A stretch of DNA of 64,000 bases, taken from NCBI GenBank assembly GCA_002437115.1, contig DJOD01000039.1:9234-73233 (forward strand), read 5' to 3'. The DNA is from Prevotella sp. UBA6447. GTDB taxonomy: Bacteria > Bacteroidota > Bacteroidia > Bacteroidales > Bacteroidaceae. This document shows, in pieces, positions 27,221 to 36,444 of the stretch. A model generated the notes under the pieces. The model did no database searches and had not been told where the DNA came from. It saw only the letters and a list, made by a program, of their open reading frames with translations. Both the position numbers and the translations under genes were made by a program. Numbering within the stretch: the stretch's first letter is position 1; the number at the start of each line of letters is the position of its first letter.

Positions 27221-28675
27221 ATGGCAGAATTGAAACCTGCTCGCGTTTTCGAGCAATTTGCTAAAATCAATCAGATTCCTCGCCCCTCCAAGCACGAGGA
27301 CGCTATGATTGCCTACCTCAAGAAGTTTGGTGAAGACCATGGACTGGAGACCTTGGTCGACGAGACGGGCAACGTGCTTATCCGCAAACCGGCCACCAAG
27401 GGCTACGAGAACCGTGCGACAACCATTCTGCAAAGCCACATGGACATGGTGTGCGACAAGCTGGTCGATGTGGACTTCGACTTCCACAAAGATGCCATCC
27501 AGACTTACGTGGAAGGCGACTGGATGCACGCCAAAGGCACAACGCTGGGTGCCGACGACGGCATTGGCGACGCCATCGAACTGGCTATCTTGGCTGCCGA
27601 CGACATCGAGCACGGCCCCATCGAGTGCGTGTTCACACGTGACGAGGAAACCGGGCTGACGGGTGCTTTCGGCATGAAGGCCGGATTCATGACGGGCAAC
27701 TATCTCATCAACCTCGATTCGGAAGACGAAGGGCAAATCTTCGTGTCGTGCGCGGGCGGCATCAACACCAAAGCCACCTTCAGCTTCACGCGTGAGGAGG
27801 CTCCCACGGGATACTTCTTCATGGAGGGAACCCTGAAGGGCCTCAACGGTGGACACTCGGGCGACGACATCAACAAGAAACGCGCCAACGCTATCAAGGT
27901 ATTGGGGCGCTTCCTCTACATGGAGCAGGAGAAGACCGACCTGCGCTTGGCCCAATGGAACTCGGGCAAGATGCACAATGCCATTCCGCGCGACGGCAAG
28001 ATTGTGTTTGCTGTTCCCGCTGACAAGAAAGAAGAGGTGAAAGCCGACTGGAACACCTTCCAAAAGGATGTGGAAGACGAATTTCACGTGACCGACACCC
28101 ACATGGAGTGGAAACTGGGCAGCACTGACGCACAGGCCGTCTTGCCCAAGGCCGTAAGCGAGAACCTGATACGCGCCATCCAGGCTGTGGACAACGGCGT
28201 GATGGCCATGTGCCAAGACGAGGCACTGGCTTGGATGGTGGAGACTTCGAGCAACATCGCAAGCATACAAAGCGAAGACGACAAGGTGCGCATTGTCAGC
28301 AGCCAGCGCTCCAACGTCATGAGCAACCTGAAGAACATGGCCTGCTCCGTGAAGGCCGCTTTCCAACTGGCAGGTGCCCAAGTGGAACAGAACGACGGAT
28401 ACCCCGCCTGGAAGATGAACCCCGACTCGAAATTGGTGAAGATTACCGTAGAGGCTTACAAGAAGCTTTTCGGCAAAGCCCCTGTCGTCAAGGGCATTCA
28501 CGCCGGTCTGGAGTGCGGACTCTTCTCCGAGAAGTATCCTCACCTTGACATGGTTTCGTTTGGCCCGACACTTCGCAACGTGCACACGCCCGACGAGTGC
28601 CTGCTCATCCCTACCGTGCAGATGGTATGGGACCACTTGCTTGAAATTCTGAAGAACATTCCCGCAAAGGCATGA
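27221..28675 (+). CDS. pepD: Aminoacyl-histidine dipeptidase (cytosol non-specific dipeptidase)
   Basis: M20 metallopeptidase of 484 residues, normal PepD length. Dinuclear zinc ligands are visible in LQSHMDMVCD (His near 71, Asp two residues on), GTTLGADDGIG (bridging Asp), DEETGLTGA (catalytic and metal-binding Glu pair) and NLDSEDEG. The C-terminal HAGLECGLF supplies the last His/Glu region. It hydrolyses cytosolic dipeptides including Xaa-His and Cys-Gly. The stop overlaps the ATG of the following lipoprotein gene (ATGA), so they are coupled. Confidence 0.95.
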   Translation: MAELKPARVFEQFAKINQIPRPSKHEDAMIAYLKKFGEDHGLETLVDETGNVLIRKPATKGYENRATTILQSHMDMVCDKLVDVDFDFHKDAIQTYVEGDWMHAKGTTLGADDGIGDAIELAILAADDIEHGPIECVFTRDEETGLTGAFGMKAGFMTGNYLINLDSEDEGQIFVSCAGGINTKATFSFTREEAPTGYFFMEGTLKGLNGGHSGDDINKKRANAIKVLGRFLYMEQEKTDLRLAQWNSGKMHNAIPRDGKIVFAVPADKKEEVKADWNTFQKDVEDEFHVTDTHMEWKLGSTDAQAVLPKAVSENLIRAIQAVDNGVMAMCQDEALAWMVETSSNIASIQSEDDKVRIVSSQRSNVMSNLKNMACSVKAAFQLAGAQVEQNDGYPAWKMNPDSKLVKITVEAYKKLFGKAPVVKGIHAGLECGLFSEKYPHLDMVSFGPTLRNVHTPDECLLIPTVQMVWDHLLEILKNIPAKA

Positions 28676-29025
28676 AAAAATATTGCTTAGCCACCATGGC
28701 CCTGCTCGCAGCCCTACTCTCTGGGTGCGGACAGAGACAGGAGGCCAAGAGCCTCGTCAAAGACTTCATGACCACGCAGATGGGCATAGGCGACTATGAC
28801 GTGATACAGTGGAGTCAGCTCGACTCCACTTTCTTCGTCTCCGACTCCATGGTGCAAGTCATGCAACAGCTAACGGCAGGCAAGGTCAAGGGGAACTACA
28901 CGAAAGCCACCCCGAAACTGCTCTACATGAACGTGAAATATGCCATTGGGAAAGATACTGTCAAGCAGACTTTTTACTTTGACGACAAGTTGACCGGAGT
29001 GGTGTCGCTCAAGGACAACGAATGA
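28672..29025 (+). CDS. Small lipoprotein coupled to pepD
   Basis: 117 residues; signal peptide MKKYCLATMALLAALLSG with lipobox LSGC (C19). The mature part (AKSLVKDFMTTQMGIGDYDV, KLLYMNVKYAIGKDTVKQTF, YFDDKLTGVVSLKDNE) looks like a small alpha-beta domain and is typical of uncharacterised Bacteroidota lipoproteins. Four-base overlap with pepD indicates cotranslation. No motif gives a function. Confidence 0.75.
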   Translation: MKKYCLATMALLAALLSGCGQRQEAKSLVKDFMTTQMGIGDYDVIQWSQLDSTFFVSDSMVQVMQQLTAGKVKGNYTKATPKLLYMNVKYAIGKDTVKQTFYFDDKLTGVVSLKDNE

Positions 29026-29085
29026 TGGGAACAGGCTGCGTGCCCAGCGCATACCACGACACAACGCTTTCGTAAAGCAAACCGA

Positions 29086-29140
29086 CAAGCGAGCTCACGC
29101 AAGATTCAACACATCTGTCTTGCATGGGCTCGCTTGACTT
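29086..29140. terminator. Terminator between convergent pepD operon and tamL
   Basis: CAAGCGAGC (29086-29094) pairs with GCTCGCTTG (29128-29136); an inner GCAAGA/TCTTGC helix extends the fold. No strong T run, so efficiency is uncertain, but position between two convergent stops fits. Confidence 0.6.
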
Positions 29141-29190
29141 ATTGTGGAAAAAGCTATGTCCGGCTGAAACCAGGCGGTGCGCCATACGCC

Positions 29191-31422
29191 TCAGAAGGGC
29201 ATGCCCACCGCAAAATGGAAAGAAAAGTCACGGCTAAAGTCGGGATGAAGCACGGGCCAATGCTCGCGCTGCGTAACGTAAGCGGGATTGACGGCCTTCA
29301 TGCCCATGTCGAAGCGCAAAATGAAATAGTCGAAATTGAGGCGGATTCCCAGCCCGTAAGCCACCGCTATCTGCTTGTAGAACTCCTTGAACTTAAACTG
29401 ACCACCAGGTTGTTCCTGATAATTGCGCAACGTCCAAATGTTACCCGCATCAACAAAAACCGCCCCATTGAACTTCCAAAACAAGAAGGTGCGATACTCC
29501 ATGTTCAAGTCGAGCTTCATGTCGCCCGTTTGATTGATGAAGTCAATGCGCCCGTCGGTTCCCCTAAACTTGCCAGGGCCCAGTTGCCTTACGCCCCATC
29601 CGCGCACGGAATTGGCTCCACCTGAAAAGTAGCGCTTCTCAAAGGGGAGCACCGTGCTGTTCCCATAAGGATAAGCAATGCCAAAGCCACCATGTAGTGC
29701 CAACGCATTGTGGCTGTCAAACTGGATGAGCCTGGTGTAGTCGAAGTCAAACTTCGCGTACTGCGCGAAAGCAATGTTGAACAGGGTATACTGGCCATTG
29801 CCGTTCTTCCTGAAGCCTGCCACACGCGAGAGGCCGCTGAGCACATTGCCAGAAGTCTCGACATTGGCGCGGATGGCATTCACGCCATTATTGTAAGTAA
29901 GGCCAAAGCCTATCTTCATGATGAATAGGTCTTCGTAATTGTAACGGAGAATGGCATTGCGGTTCGACACACTGTCAAGATAATCGTGTTTGAACTTCTC
30001 GCTGATCCATGGCATATAAACATAGTTGAGGTCAATCGCGTCCAGCCGAAAGTTCAAGTGGTTGGGCGCGTCAGACCACCGATAGCGCCAAGCCGCAGAA
30101 AAGACGCGGCGGTGAAACTCAGGTCGGCTCTGGGAGTTCCACGCCACAGCAAGTTCCGATGTAGCCGCGCTGCGCTTGCGGAAAGCACGGGAAAGGAATG
30201 GAGCCACAAAGCGCGGAAAGCTCAACTTGGCCTCAAGGCCAAGCTCTTCGTAATTCTCATCGTGATAGCCTTCAAGGCCCGTGATAGCCTCAAAGGCACC
30301 ACGGAACTGCAAACTAAGTTGTTCGCTGCCCCTGAAAAGATTACGGTTGATATAGGTAAGCGACGCAGCAGCACCTAAGTCGCCAGCCGTATTGGTTCCC
30401 TCGGGCTGGAAAGAGATGGAGGATGGCTTTAGGGTACTCACCTGGATGTCACAATCGAGAAGCGTGGTATCAGGGACTTCTGTGAAACGAATATTGGTGT
30501 ACCTTACGGCCTGCAAACGCGCAAACTTGTTGTATGTCGATTGCAACGCGGAGGCATTAAATGGTTGTCCTTCCGACAAGGCTGTGGACATCTCCAAGAC
30601 GGAATGTCTGAGGTGCTGCTTCCCGTCGCCCCCCTGCTGATAAGTAACAGACCGAATGTAATACCGAGGATGCTTCGTCGCTGGCGAATTGCCATTCGCA
30701 TGATATTTCACAAGGTGCATAGTGAGGTTCACACGATTGTCGAGAGCCGATGAATCTGCGTCGAACATGACGTAGTCTTTGTGAAACTTGTAAAAGCCCG
30801 AGTCCAGGAGGATTGACGTAACGCGCCTACGCACTTCTTCCAACCGCGAAACAGAGAAACGATCGCCCGCTCGCAAGCCAATGCCTTGGGGCTTTTTCAT
30901 TTTCCGCAACACATGCTGTTGATAGTTGGACAAAACCCTGGCCACTGCTGAATCTTCAATATTGTACGACACCTTGCCAATGTAATAAGGAGTCCCTGGA
31001 TACAGCGTGTAGACGGCTTTCAGTTTCTTTCCCTTAACCTTTGTTTGCAAGTCGACCGAAGCGTGTATGTATCCTTGGTTGACCATGGCCTGCCGCAAGT
31101 CCTCAACAGACAACCGGGCCTGGGCACTGTCATACACCACGGGCTTCTCACCAATACGATGCAACGTGCGGTTAATCCACCTCGTGGTGTCGCGTCCCGA
31201 CAAGGCATAGGTGGCCATGGGTATCTTAAAGACCGAAAACCATTTGGAATTGGCCTTTTGTCGGATATAGGGGGAAAGCGTCGAAGCGTCGAAACCTTTC
31301 TCCCCGCTCTTCACTTCCACGCTTTCCAGAAGATATTTTTCCTCTGGGACAAACCTCGTAGCCCCGCACGACCATAGCATACAGGCTACCAAGCAAGGAA
31401 CAAGTAATCGTAATGGCTTCAA
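29191..31422 (-). CDS. Lipidated TamA/BamA-family outer-membrane assembly protein (TamL)
   Basis: 743 residues of the Omp85 superfamily. It is a lipoprotein: LVACMLWSC gives a lipidated Cys near residue 19, followed by GATRFVPEEKYLL, the TamL-type N-terminus. POTRA-like repeats run to about 300, then a 16-strand barrel ending VGMPF-type with terminal Phe and a conserved GGANSVRGWG loop that matches the Omp85 (V/I)RG(F/Y/W) motif. It probably inserts outer-membrane proteins with TamB. The best start is TTG at 31422: the next ATG is inside the lipobox, and the -7 box ends 20 bp upstream, leaving no room for an earlier ATG. Confidence 0.88.
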   Translation of the reverse strand: MKPLRLLVPCLVACMLWSCGATRFVPEEKYLLESVEVKSGEKGFDASTLSPYIRQKANSKWFSVFKIPMATYALSGRDTTRWINRTLHRIGEKPVVYDSAQARLSVEDLRQAMVNQGYIHASVDLQTKVKGKKLKAVYTLYPGTPYYIGKVSYNIEDSAVARVLSNYQQHVLRKMKKPQGIGLRAGDRFSVSRLEEVRRRVTSILLDSGFYKFHKDYVMFDADSSALDNRVNLTMHLVKYHANGNSPATKHPRYYIRSVTYQQGGDGKQHLRHSVLEMSTALSEGQPFNASALQSTYNKFARLQAVRYTNIRFTEVPDTTLLDCDIQVSTLKPSSISFQPEGTNTAGDLGAAASLTYINRNLFRGSEQLSLQFRGAFEAITGLEGYHDENYEELGLEAKLSFPRFVAPFLSRAFRKRSAATSELAVAWNSQSRPEFHRRVFSAAWRYRWSDAPNHLNFRLDAIDLNYVYMPWISEKFKHDYLDSVSNRNAILRYNYEDLFIMKIGFGLTYNNGVNAIRANVETSGNVLSGLSRVAGFRKNGNGQYTLFNIAFAQYAKFDFDYTRLIQFDSHNALALHGGFGIAYPYGNSTVLPFEKRYFSGGANSVRGWGVRQLGPGKFRGTDGRIDFINQTGDMKLDLNMEYRTFLFWKFNGAVFVDAGNIWTLRNYQEQPGGQFKFKEFYKQIAVAYGLGIRLNFDYFILRFDMGMKAVNPAYVTQREHWPVLHPDFSRDFSFHFAVGMPF

Positions 31423-31441
31423 GAATCTATCGTTTAGGATG

Positions 31442-31449
31442 CAAAGTTA
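31442..31449 (-). promoter_or_regulatory. -7 element of tamL-like gene
   Basis: TAACTTTG on the minus strand, 19 bp before the TTG start, implying a very short leader. Confidence 0.55.
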
Positions 31450-31514
31450 CTGCTTTTTACCAACAGTTCACGCAGAATATCATATATTTTTTAGATATTT
31501 CCAACTATAATCAC

Positions 31515-31522
31515 TACCTTTG
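31515..31522 (+). promoter_or_regulatory. -7 element of engB
   Basis: TACCTTTG on the plus strand, 18 bp before the engB ATG, with a weak TTAG 20 nt upstream. Confidence 0.55.
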
Positions 31523-31540
31523 CAATAAACCATTATCACC

Positions 31541-32137
31541 ATGAATATCGTAAATTCCCAATTTGTCATATCGGCACCAAGGGTTAGCATGTGCCCAGCA
31601 GACACCAAGCCCGAGTTTGCCTTCATTGGCCGCAGTAACGTAGGAAAATCATCGCTCATCAATATGCTCTGCAACCACAAAGGGCTCGCAAAGACCAGTT
31701 CCACACCGGGAAAGACCCTGCTTATCAACCATTTCATCATTAACAAGGAATGGTATCTCGTCGACCTTCCGGGCTATGGCTTTGCCAAACGCTCCAAAAA
31801 GGTACAAGAGGAGATAGACCGCATGATCCGCTCCTACATCTTGCAACGCGAGCAACTTGCCAACCTCTTTGTGCTCATTGATGTCAGACATGAGCAACAA
31901 AAGATTGACCGTGAGTTCATCGATTGGCTCGGGCTCTCTCAAATTCCTTTTTCCATCATCTTCACCAAGGCCGACAAGTTAAGCGGCGGACGTGCCAAGG
32001 CCAATGCCAGAGTGTGGATTGACGCCTTGCTTGACACTTGGGAGACACCGCCACCCTATTTCATCACCAGTTCTGAAGACAAGACCGGACGAGAGGAAGT
32101 CCTAAACTACATTGATGACATCTTAAAGAAGCTATGA
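31541..32137 (+). CDS. engB: Ribosome biogenesis GTPase YihA/YsxC (EngB)
   Basis: 198-residue TRAFAC GTPase of normal EngB length. G1 GRSNVGKSS (about 30-38), G2 TPGKT, G3 DLPGYG (about 75), G4 TKAD, G5 SSED region. The family assists late assembly of the 50S subunit and is usually essential. The stop overlaps the start of the ABC-F gene by 4 nt (ATGA), giving a coupled two-gene operon of ribosome-associated NTPases. Confidence 0.96.
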   Translation: MNIVNSQFVISAPRVSMCPADTKPEFAFIGRSNVGKSSLINMLCNHKGLAKTSSTPGKTLLINHFIINKEWYLVDLPGYGFAKRSKKVQEEIDRMIRSYILQREQLANLFVLIDVRHEQQKIDREFIDWLGLSQIPFSIIFTKADKLSGGRAKANARVWIDALLDTWETPPPYFITSSEDKTGREEVLNYIDDILKKL

Positions 32138-33930
32138 CACCATATTTGGACATTCAAAACATGACGAAGCGTTTCGGCGCACGAGTCTTGTTTGAAGACA
32201 TATCATTTTCAATCGCCGAAGGCCAAAAGGTTGGACTGATTGCCCAGAACGGAACCGGGAAATCGACTCTCATGTCCATCCTCTCAGGCCATGAGGGATA
32301 CGAAAGCGGTTCCATCATTTGGCGCAACGGATTGCGGATTGGCTATTTGGAACAATCGCCTAAGTTTGACCCTGAAGAGTCTGTGCTCGACGCTTGCTTC
32401 AACCACCAGGGCAATGCAGACAAGGTGCTCAGAGCTAAGCAAATCCTCACGCAGCTACACATCACCGACCTGCAACAACCAATGGGCCAGCTTAGTGGCG
32501 GACAGCAGAAGCGGGTGGCCTTAGCCAACTCCTTGCTCAACGACCCCGACTTCCTGCTTCTTGATGAGCCAACCAATCACCTCGACCTCGAAATGATTGT
32601 ATGGCTGGAGGGATATTTGTCGCGCGCCAACCTCACGCTGCTCATGGTGACGCACGACCGCTATTTCCTTGACCATGTGTGCAACATCATCTTGGAACTT
32701 GCCGACCAGCGCATTTACAGCTATCGGGGTAACTACAGCTATTACCTGGAAAAAAGGCAAGCCCGCATAGACAACCAGCGGGCAGAGATAGCGCGAGCCA
32801 ACAACCTGTATCGCACAGAGCTCGAATGGATGAGACGCATGCCTCAGGCACGCGGCCACAAGGCTCGCTACCGCGAAGAGGCCTTCTATGAGCTGGAAGC
32901 AAAAGCCAAGCAGCGCATCGAAGACCGACAGATGCGCCTGAAGGCCAGCAACGTGTATATCGGATCGAAGATTTTCGAGTGCCAGTACGTCTCCAAGAAA
33001 TTTGAGAACAACGGCCAGGAAAAAGTCATCCTTGACAACTTCTACTACAACTTTGCACGTTTTGAGAAGATGGGCATCGTCGGAAACAACGGCACAGGAA
33101 AGTCCACATTTGTCAAGATGCTCTTGGGAATCGTGCAGCCCGACTCGGGAAAGTTCGACATTGGCGAGACGGTTCGTTTCGGCTATTTCTCACAAGAAGG
33201 CTTGAAGTTTGACGAAAACGAGAAGGTCATCGACGTAATCACAAGCATAGCCGACTACATTGACTTAGGCAACGGGCGAAAGATGACAGCATCCCAATTC
33301 CTCAATTACTTCATGATTCCGCCCGAGGAACAACATAACTACGTGTATAAGCTGAGCGGTGGTGAGCGTCGTAAACTTTACCTCTGCACCGTGTTGATGC
33401 GCAATCCAAACTTCTTGGTTCTCGACGAGCCCACCAACGACCTCGACATACAAACGCTTCAGGTGCTTGAGGAATATCTGCAAGACTTCCCTGGTTGCGT
33501 CATCATCATCAGCCACGACCGTTATTTCATGGACAAGGTCGTTGACCACCTGCTTGTCTTCAAAGGCAACGGCGTCATTAAGGATTTCCCCGGAAACTAC
33601 ACACAGTACCGCGAGTGGCAGTCCTTAAAGTCGAAAGAGGAAGCCAACACGCAAAAACTCAAGCCCTCGCAGGAACAGGCAACCAAGAAGAAAGATTACC
33701 ATCACGATGACAGGCGGCGAATGTCTTACAAGGAGAAACGCGAGTATGAGCAATTGGAAAAGGACATCAAATCTCTGGAAACAGAAAAGGCAAGCCTGGA
33801 GGAAGCGTTGAGCTCTGGGAAGCTCAACGTGGAAGAAATCACCGAGAAGAGCAAGCGCCTGCCTCTTGTCAACAATGAACTTGATGAAAAAGAGATGCGC
33901 TGGCTTGAACTGGACGAGCTGGACCACTAA
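32134..33930 (+). CDS. ABC-F family ATPase (Uup-like)
   Basis: 598 residues with two ABC domains and no membrane segments. Domain 1: Walker A AQNGTGKST, signature LSGGQQKR, Walker B FLLLDEPTNHLD. Domain 2: VGNNGTGKST, LSGGERRK, FLVLDEPTNDLD. Between them is the ABC-F linker with WMRRMPQARGHKARYR. A C-terminal coiled coil (SYKEKREYEQLEKDIKSLE, about 530-598) is the Uup-type DNA/ribosome-binding extension. Role is translation- or DNA-related rather than transport; a resistance function is not indicated. Coupled to engB by a 4-nt overlap. Confidence 0.92.
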   Translation: MTPYLDIQNMTKRFGARVLFEDISFSIAEGQKVGLIAQNGTGKSTLMSILSGHEGYESGSIIWRNGLRIGYLEQSPKFDPEESVLDACFNHQGNADKVLRAKQILTQLHITDLQQPMGQLSGGQQKRVALANSLLNDPDFLLLDEPTNHLDLEMIVWLEGYLSRANLTLLMVTHDRYFLDHVCNIILELADQRIYSYRGNYSYYLEKRQARIDNQRAEIARANNLYRTELEWMRRMPQARGHKARYREEAFYELEAKAKQRIEDRQMRLKASNVYIGSKIFECQYVSKKFENNGQEKVILDNFYYNFARFEKMGIVGNNGTGKSTFVKMLLGIVQPDSGKFDIGETVRFGYFSQEGLKFDENEKVIDVITSIADYIDLGNGRKMTASQFLNYFMIPPEEQHNYVYKLSGGERRKLYLCTVLMRNPNFLVLDEPTNDLDIQTLQVLEEYLQDFPGCVIIISHDRYFMDKVVDHLLVFKGNGVIKDFPGNYTQYREWQSLKSKEEANTQKLKPSQEQATKKKDYHHDDRRRMSYKEKREYEQLEKDIKSLETEKASLEEALSSGKLNVEEITEKSKRLPLVNNELDEKEMRWLELDELDH

Positions 33931-33962
33931 ACAAGCCTGGCGAGCGTAAGGAGAATGTCATC

Positions 33963-36122
33963 ATGCCCAGACAGGAAGGCAAGAAACTCGCAACGCACAG
34001 GGTCATGAGAAGCGCCCTGACCTTTCTCATGGCCATGATGCTTGCTTGCCCACTTGCGCAAGGGCAAGCCGAGATTCTCAGTGGCGGCACAGCGCTTACG
34101 CACACCCATCATGTTACGAGACAGGCAGGTGAAACACAAAGGCGTGCCAGGCAGACGCTCATCACACGTGTTTTCCAATATGGGAGACAATTGGAAAACA
34201 CGTCGCGCCCACAAGACACAGCCTACGCCTACACCAAGTTTTTCCTTCGCGTAGACCGCAAGAATCCGACCCTGCTGCTTGTGCCATCGGTATATGCCAT
34301 TGCTCACAGGGTAGAACGCGAGTTTGTGGGCGAGTCGTACTATCGGTTATACCAAGATGACAGACAACGCCAAGAGACTGGAAACGTCATCAGCACGTCT
34401 ACCATTCCGCATAATCGGCGTGCCTTGAGCGTCATGTTGAAATATCTCACCCCCAACATTTACAGTGAAACCATCATCGACAACACCCTCATCTCGCCTT
34501 TCCACGCCAACAATCACCGCTTCTATCATTATAAGGCAAGCAACATGTCCAACGGCCAGACACTGCTTGCCTTCACCCCCAAGCGCAACAACACGCAGTT
34601 GGTGATTGGCACAGCCATCGTAGACACGCCAAGCGGACGCATTGTGTCGTGCGACCTGACAGGCGAATACGACATGATAAGTTTCCAAATGCACCTCGAC
34701 ATGGGGAAAGACGACACCCATTCTCCCACGCCCTCACGTTGCGAGGTCAACTTCAAGTTCGCTTTTCTGAACAGCAAGGTGACTGGCCGCCACTTGGCTT
34801 GCTACGGCCTCTCGAAGCCCATTCCTACATCCAACGCCATCACCAGCTACGACAAATTGTGCCTATTGCGTCCTGAGCCCCTCAGTGCCAATGAGCAAGC
34901 GGCATACGACAAGTTTCTCAGACAGCAACGCGCGCAGGACTCCATCAGCAGCGACACCATCCAAACACACAGCCAAAAGAGGCGGCGCAACTTCGCCAAG
35001 GAAGTCCTTTGGGACATGGTAGGCGACAATATGTTCAACCGCATCAAGACCCATTTTGGCCTCAACAACCAAGGTTACATACGCCTCAATCCCGTGCTGA
35101 ACCCACTCTACATGGGTTATGACCACTACCGTGGGTTCACTTACAAGGTCGACTTGCGTGCCAGCTACCAGCTATCCCACAACTCCGAGCTATCCATGCG
35201 CCTCAAAGCAGGATACGCTTTCAAGCAACAACAGCTATTCTTTCGCCTTCCCGTCTATTACTATTTCAACAAGCTACGCAACGGTTATCTAAAAATCGAA
35301 TGGAACAATGGCAACCACATCCGCAACGCTTCGGTAAGGCGGAAGATAGAAGAAGAACAGCCCGACAGCAGCATATATAACTACGATCGCCTCAACGAGT
35401 TCAAGCAGACCGAATTGAGAGCCATCGCCAACTATGACATCTCTGCCAAATGGAGCGTTCAACTGGGTGCCCTTTTCCAGAGGAAGAAGGCTGTCCACCA
35501 GAATGATTTCGACACCTTCGGATGGAAAAAAGAGTACAGGTCTTTTGCTCCAGTCGCCGAGCTCCAGTACCGCCCCCTTGGTTGGAGCGGCCCGGTCGTC
35601 ACCCTCGACTACGACCGTGGCATCAAGGGAATAGCCAAGGCCAACACTGGCTATGAGCGATGGGAACTCAACGCCGACTACATTCATCACATCAACCGTC
35701 TACAGTCGTGGCAGATGCGCGTCGGCACGGGGTTCTACACCCTGAAAGACCGCGAAGCCTACTTTCTCAACTACGAGAACTTCAGGGAGAACAATCTGCC
35801 CAACGGCTGGAACGACGACTGGAGCGGCAACTTCGAGTTGCTGAGGAGCGACAGTTACAACGCATCTGAATACTACATACGCGCCAATGTGACCTACGAG
35901 AGCCCATTGCTCCTTTTGAGCTGGTTACCATGGATAGGTCATTATATGGAAATGGAGCGCGTGTATGTGTCAACGCTTGACGTGCGACACATTCACCCCT
36001 ACGTGGAAGCTGGCTATGGCTTCACTTGCCGTTTCATGTCGATGGGCTTTTTCCTCAGCAACGGCCGTGGCAACCGCACGGTGGGCGTTACCTTCGGCTT
36101 TGAGCTGTTCCGCAACTGGTGA
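33963..36122 (+). CDS. Outer-membrane beta-barrel protein, DUF5686-like
   Basis: 719 residues. N-terminal signal region MRSALTFLMAMMLACPLAQG (internal ATG at 34005 is an alternative start; the upstream one adds 14 polar residues). The N-terminal third has the Y-x-KFFLRVDRKNPTLLLVPSVY-like and SETIIDNTLISPFH segments typical of DUF5686 proteins; the C-terminal half is an alternating barrel, ending FGFELFRNW with a terminal aromatic. Surface-exposed with unknown substrate. It follows the ABC-F gene by 32 bp and could be in the same operon. Confidence 0.75.
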   Translation: MPRQEGKKLATHRVMRSALTFLMAMMLACPLAQGQAEILSGGTALTHTHHVTRQAGETQRRARQTLITRVFQYGRQLENTSRPQDTAYAYTKFFLRVDRKNPTLLLVPSVYAIAHRVEREFVGESYYRLYQDDRQRQETGNVISTSTIPHNRRALSVMLKYLTPNIYSETIIDNTLISPFHANNHRFYHYKASNMSNGQTLLAFTPKRNNTQLVIGTAIVDTPSGRIVSCDLTGEYDMISFQMHLDMGKDDTHSPTPSRCEVNFKFAFLNSKVTGRHLACYGLSKPIPTSNAITSYDKLCLLRPEPLSANEQAAYDKFLRQQRAQDSISSDTIQTHSQKRRRNFAKEVLWDMVGDNMFNRIKTHFGLNNQGYIRLNPVLNPLYMGYDHYRGFTYKVDLRASYQLSHNSELSMRLKAGYAFKQQQLFFRLPVYYYFNKLRNGYLKIEWNNGNHIRNASVRRKIEEEQPDSSIYNYDRLNEFKQTELRAIANYDISAKWSVQLGALFQRKKAVHQNDFDTFGWKKEYRSFAPVAELQYRPLGWSGPVVTLDYDRGIKGIAKANTGYERWELNADYIHHINRLQSWQMRVGTGFYTLKDREAYFLNYENFRENNLPNGWNDDWSGNFELLRSDSYNASEYYIRANVTYESPLLLLSWLPWIGHYMEMERVYVSTLDVRHIHPYVEAGYGFTCRFMSMGFFLSNGRGNRTVGVTFGFELFRNW

Positions 36123-36250
36123 CAATGCGCCTTCGCCCATCCGGAGTGCTTTTCTCCATACTGAAAAAGCCAATTCCCCACCGCCCATCAAGGGCAGCAA
36201 GGAAGTGGCCTTTGTATGTTCAAGCGTTCTCAGCTTGCGTTTTCCGTTTA

Positions 36251-36444
36251 AGGTGGGTTCTACAAATTAGCTTTGTCAGATTTTGTGGCTCTTTTTGAGG
36301 TCATAGTATCAGTGAGTGAGGGAGTATAGCGGGCTATATGACCGAACGAACTGGCGCTATGAACCCAAAAGAGGTCAAATGATGGCAAAACATAACCCCT
36401 ACTGTGACTTGTTACCTAAAGGCGGTAATTTATAGAACCCACCT
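36251..36444. mobile_element. 194-bp MITE-like element at the carB stop codon
   Basis: Terminal inverted repeats of 19 bp (36251-36269 and 36426-36444; AGGTGGGTTCTAyAAATTA, one mismatch) enclose 156 bp without an ORF. A direct TTA flanks both ends (36248-36250, 36445-36447), consistent with a 3-bp target duplication; the right copy is the carB stop codon (TAA on the minus strand). The interior has partial self-complementarity (CTCTTTTTGAGGTCATAG against CTCTTTTGGGTTCATAG) and a TATAGCgggCTATA hairpin. No transposase is present, so it would be non-autonomous. The gap 36123-36250 to its left holds nothing I recognise. Confidence 0.7.

Noticed and set aside
27203..28636. 477-codon minus-strand open frame
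   Set aside because: Antisense to pepD throughout; pepD has full M20 motifs.
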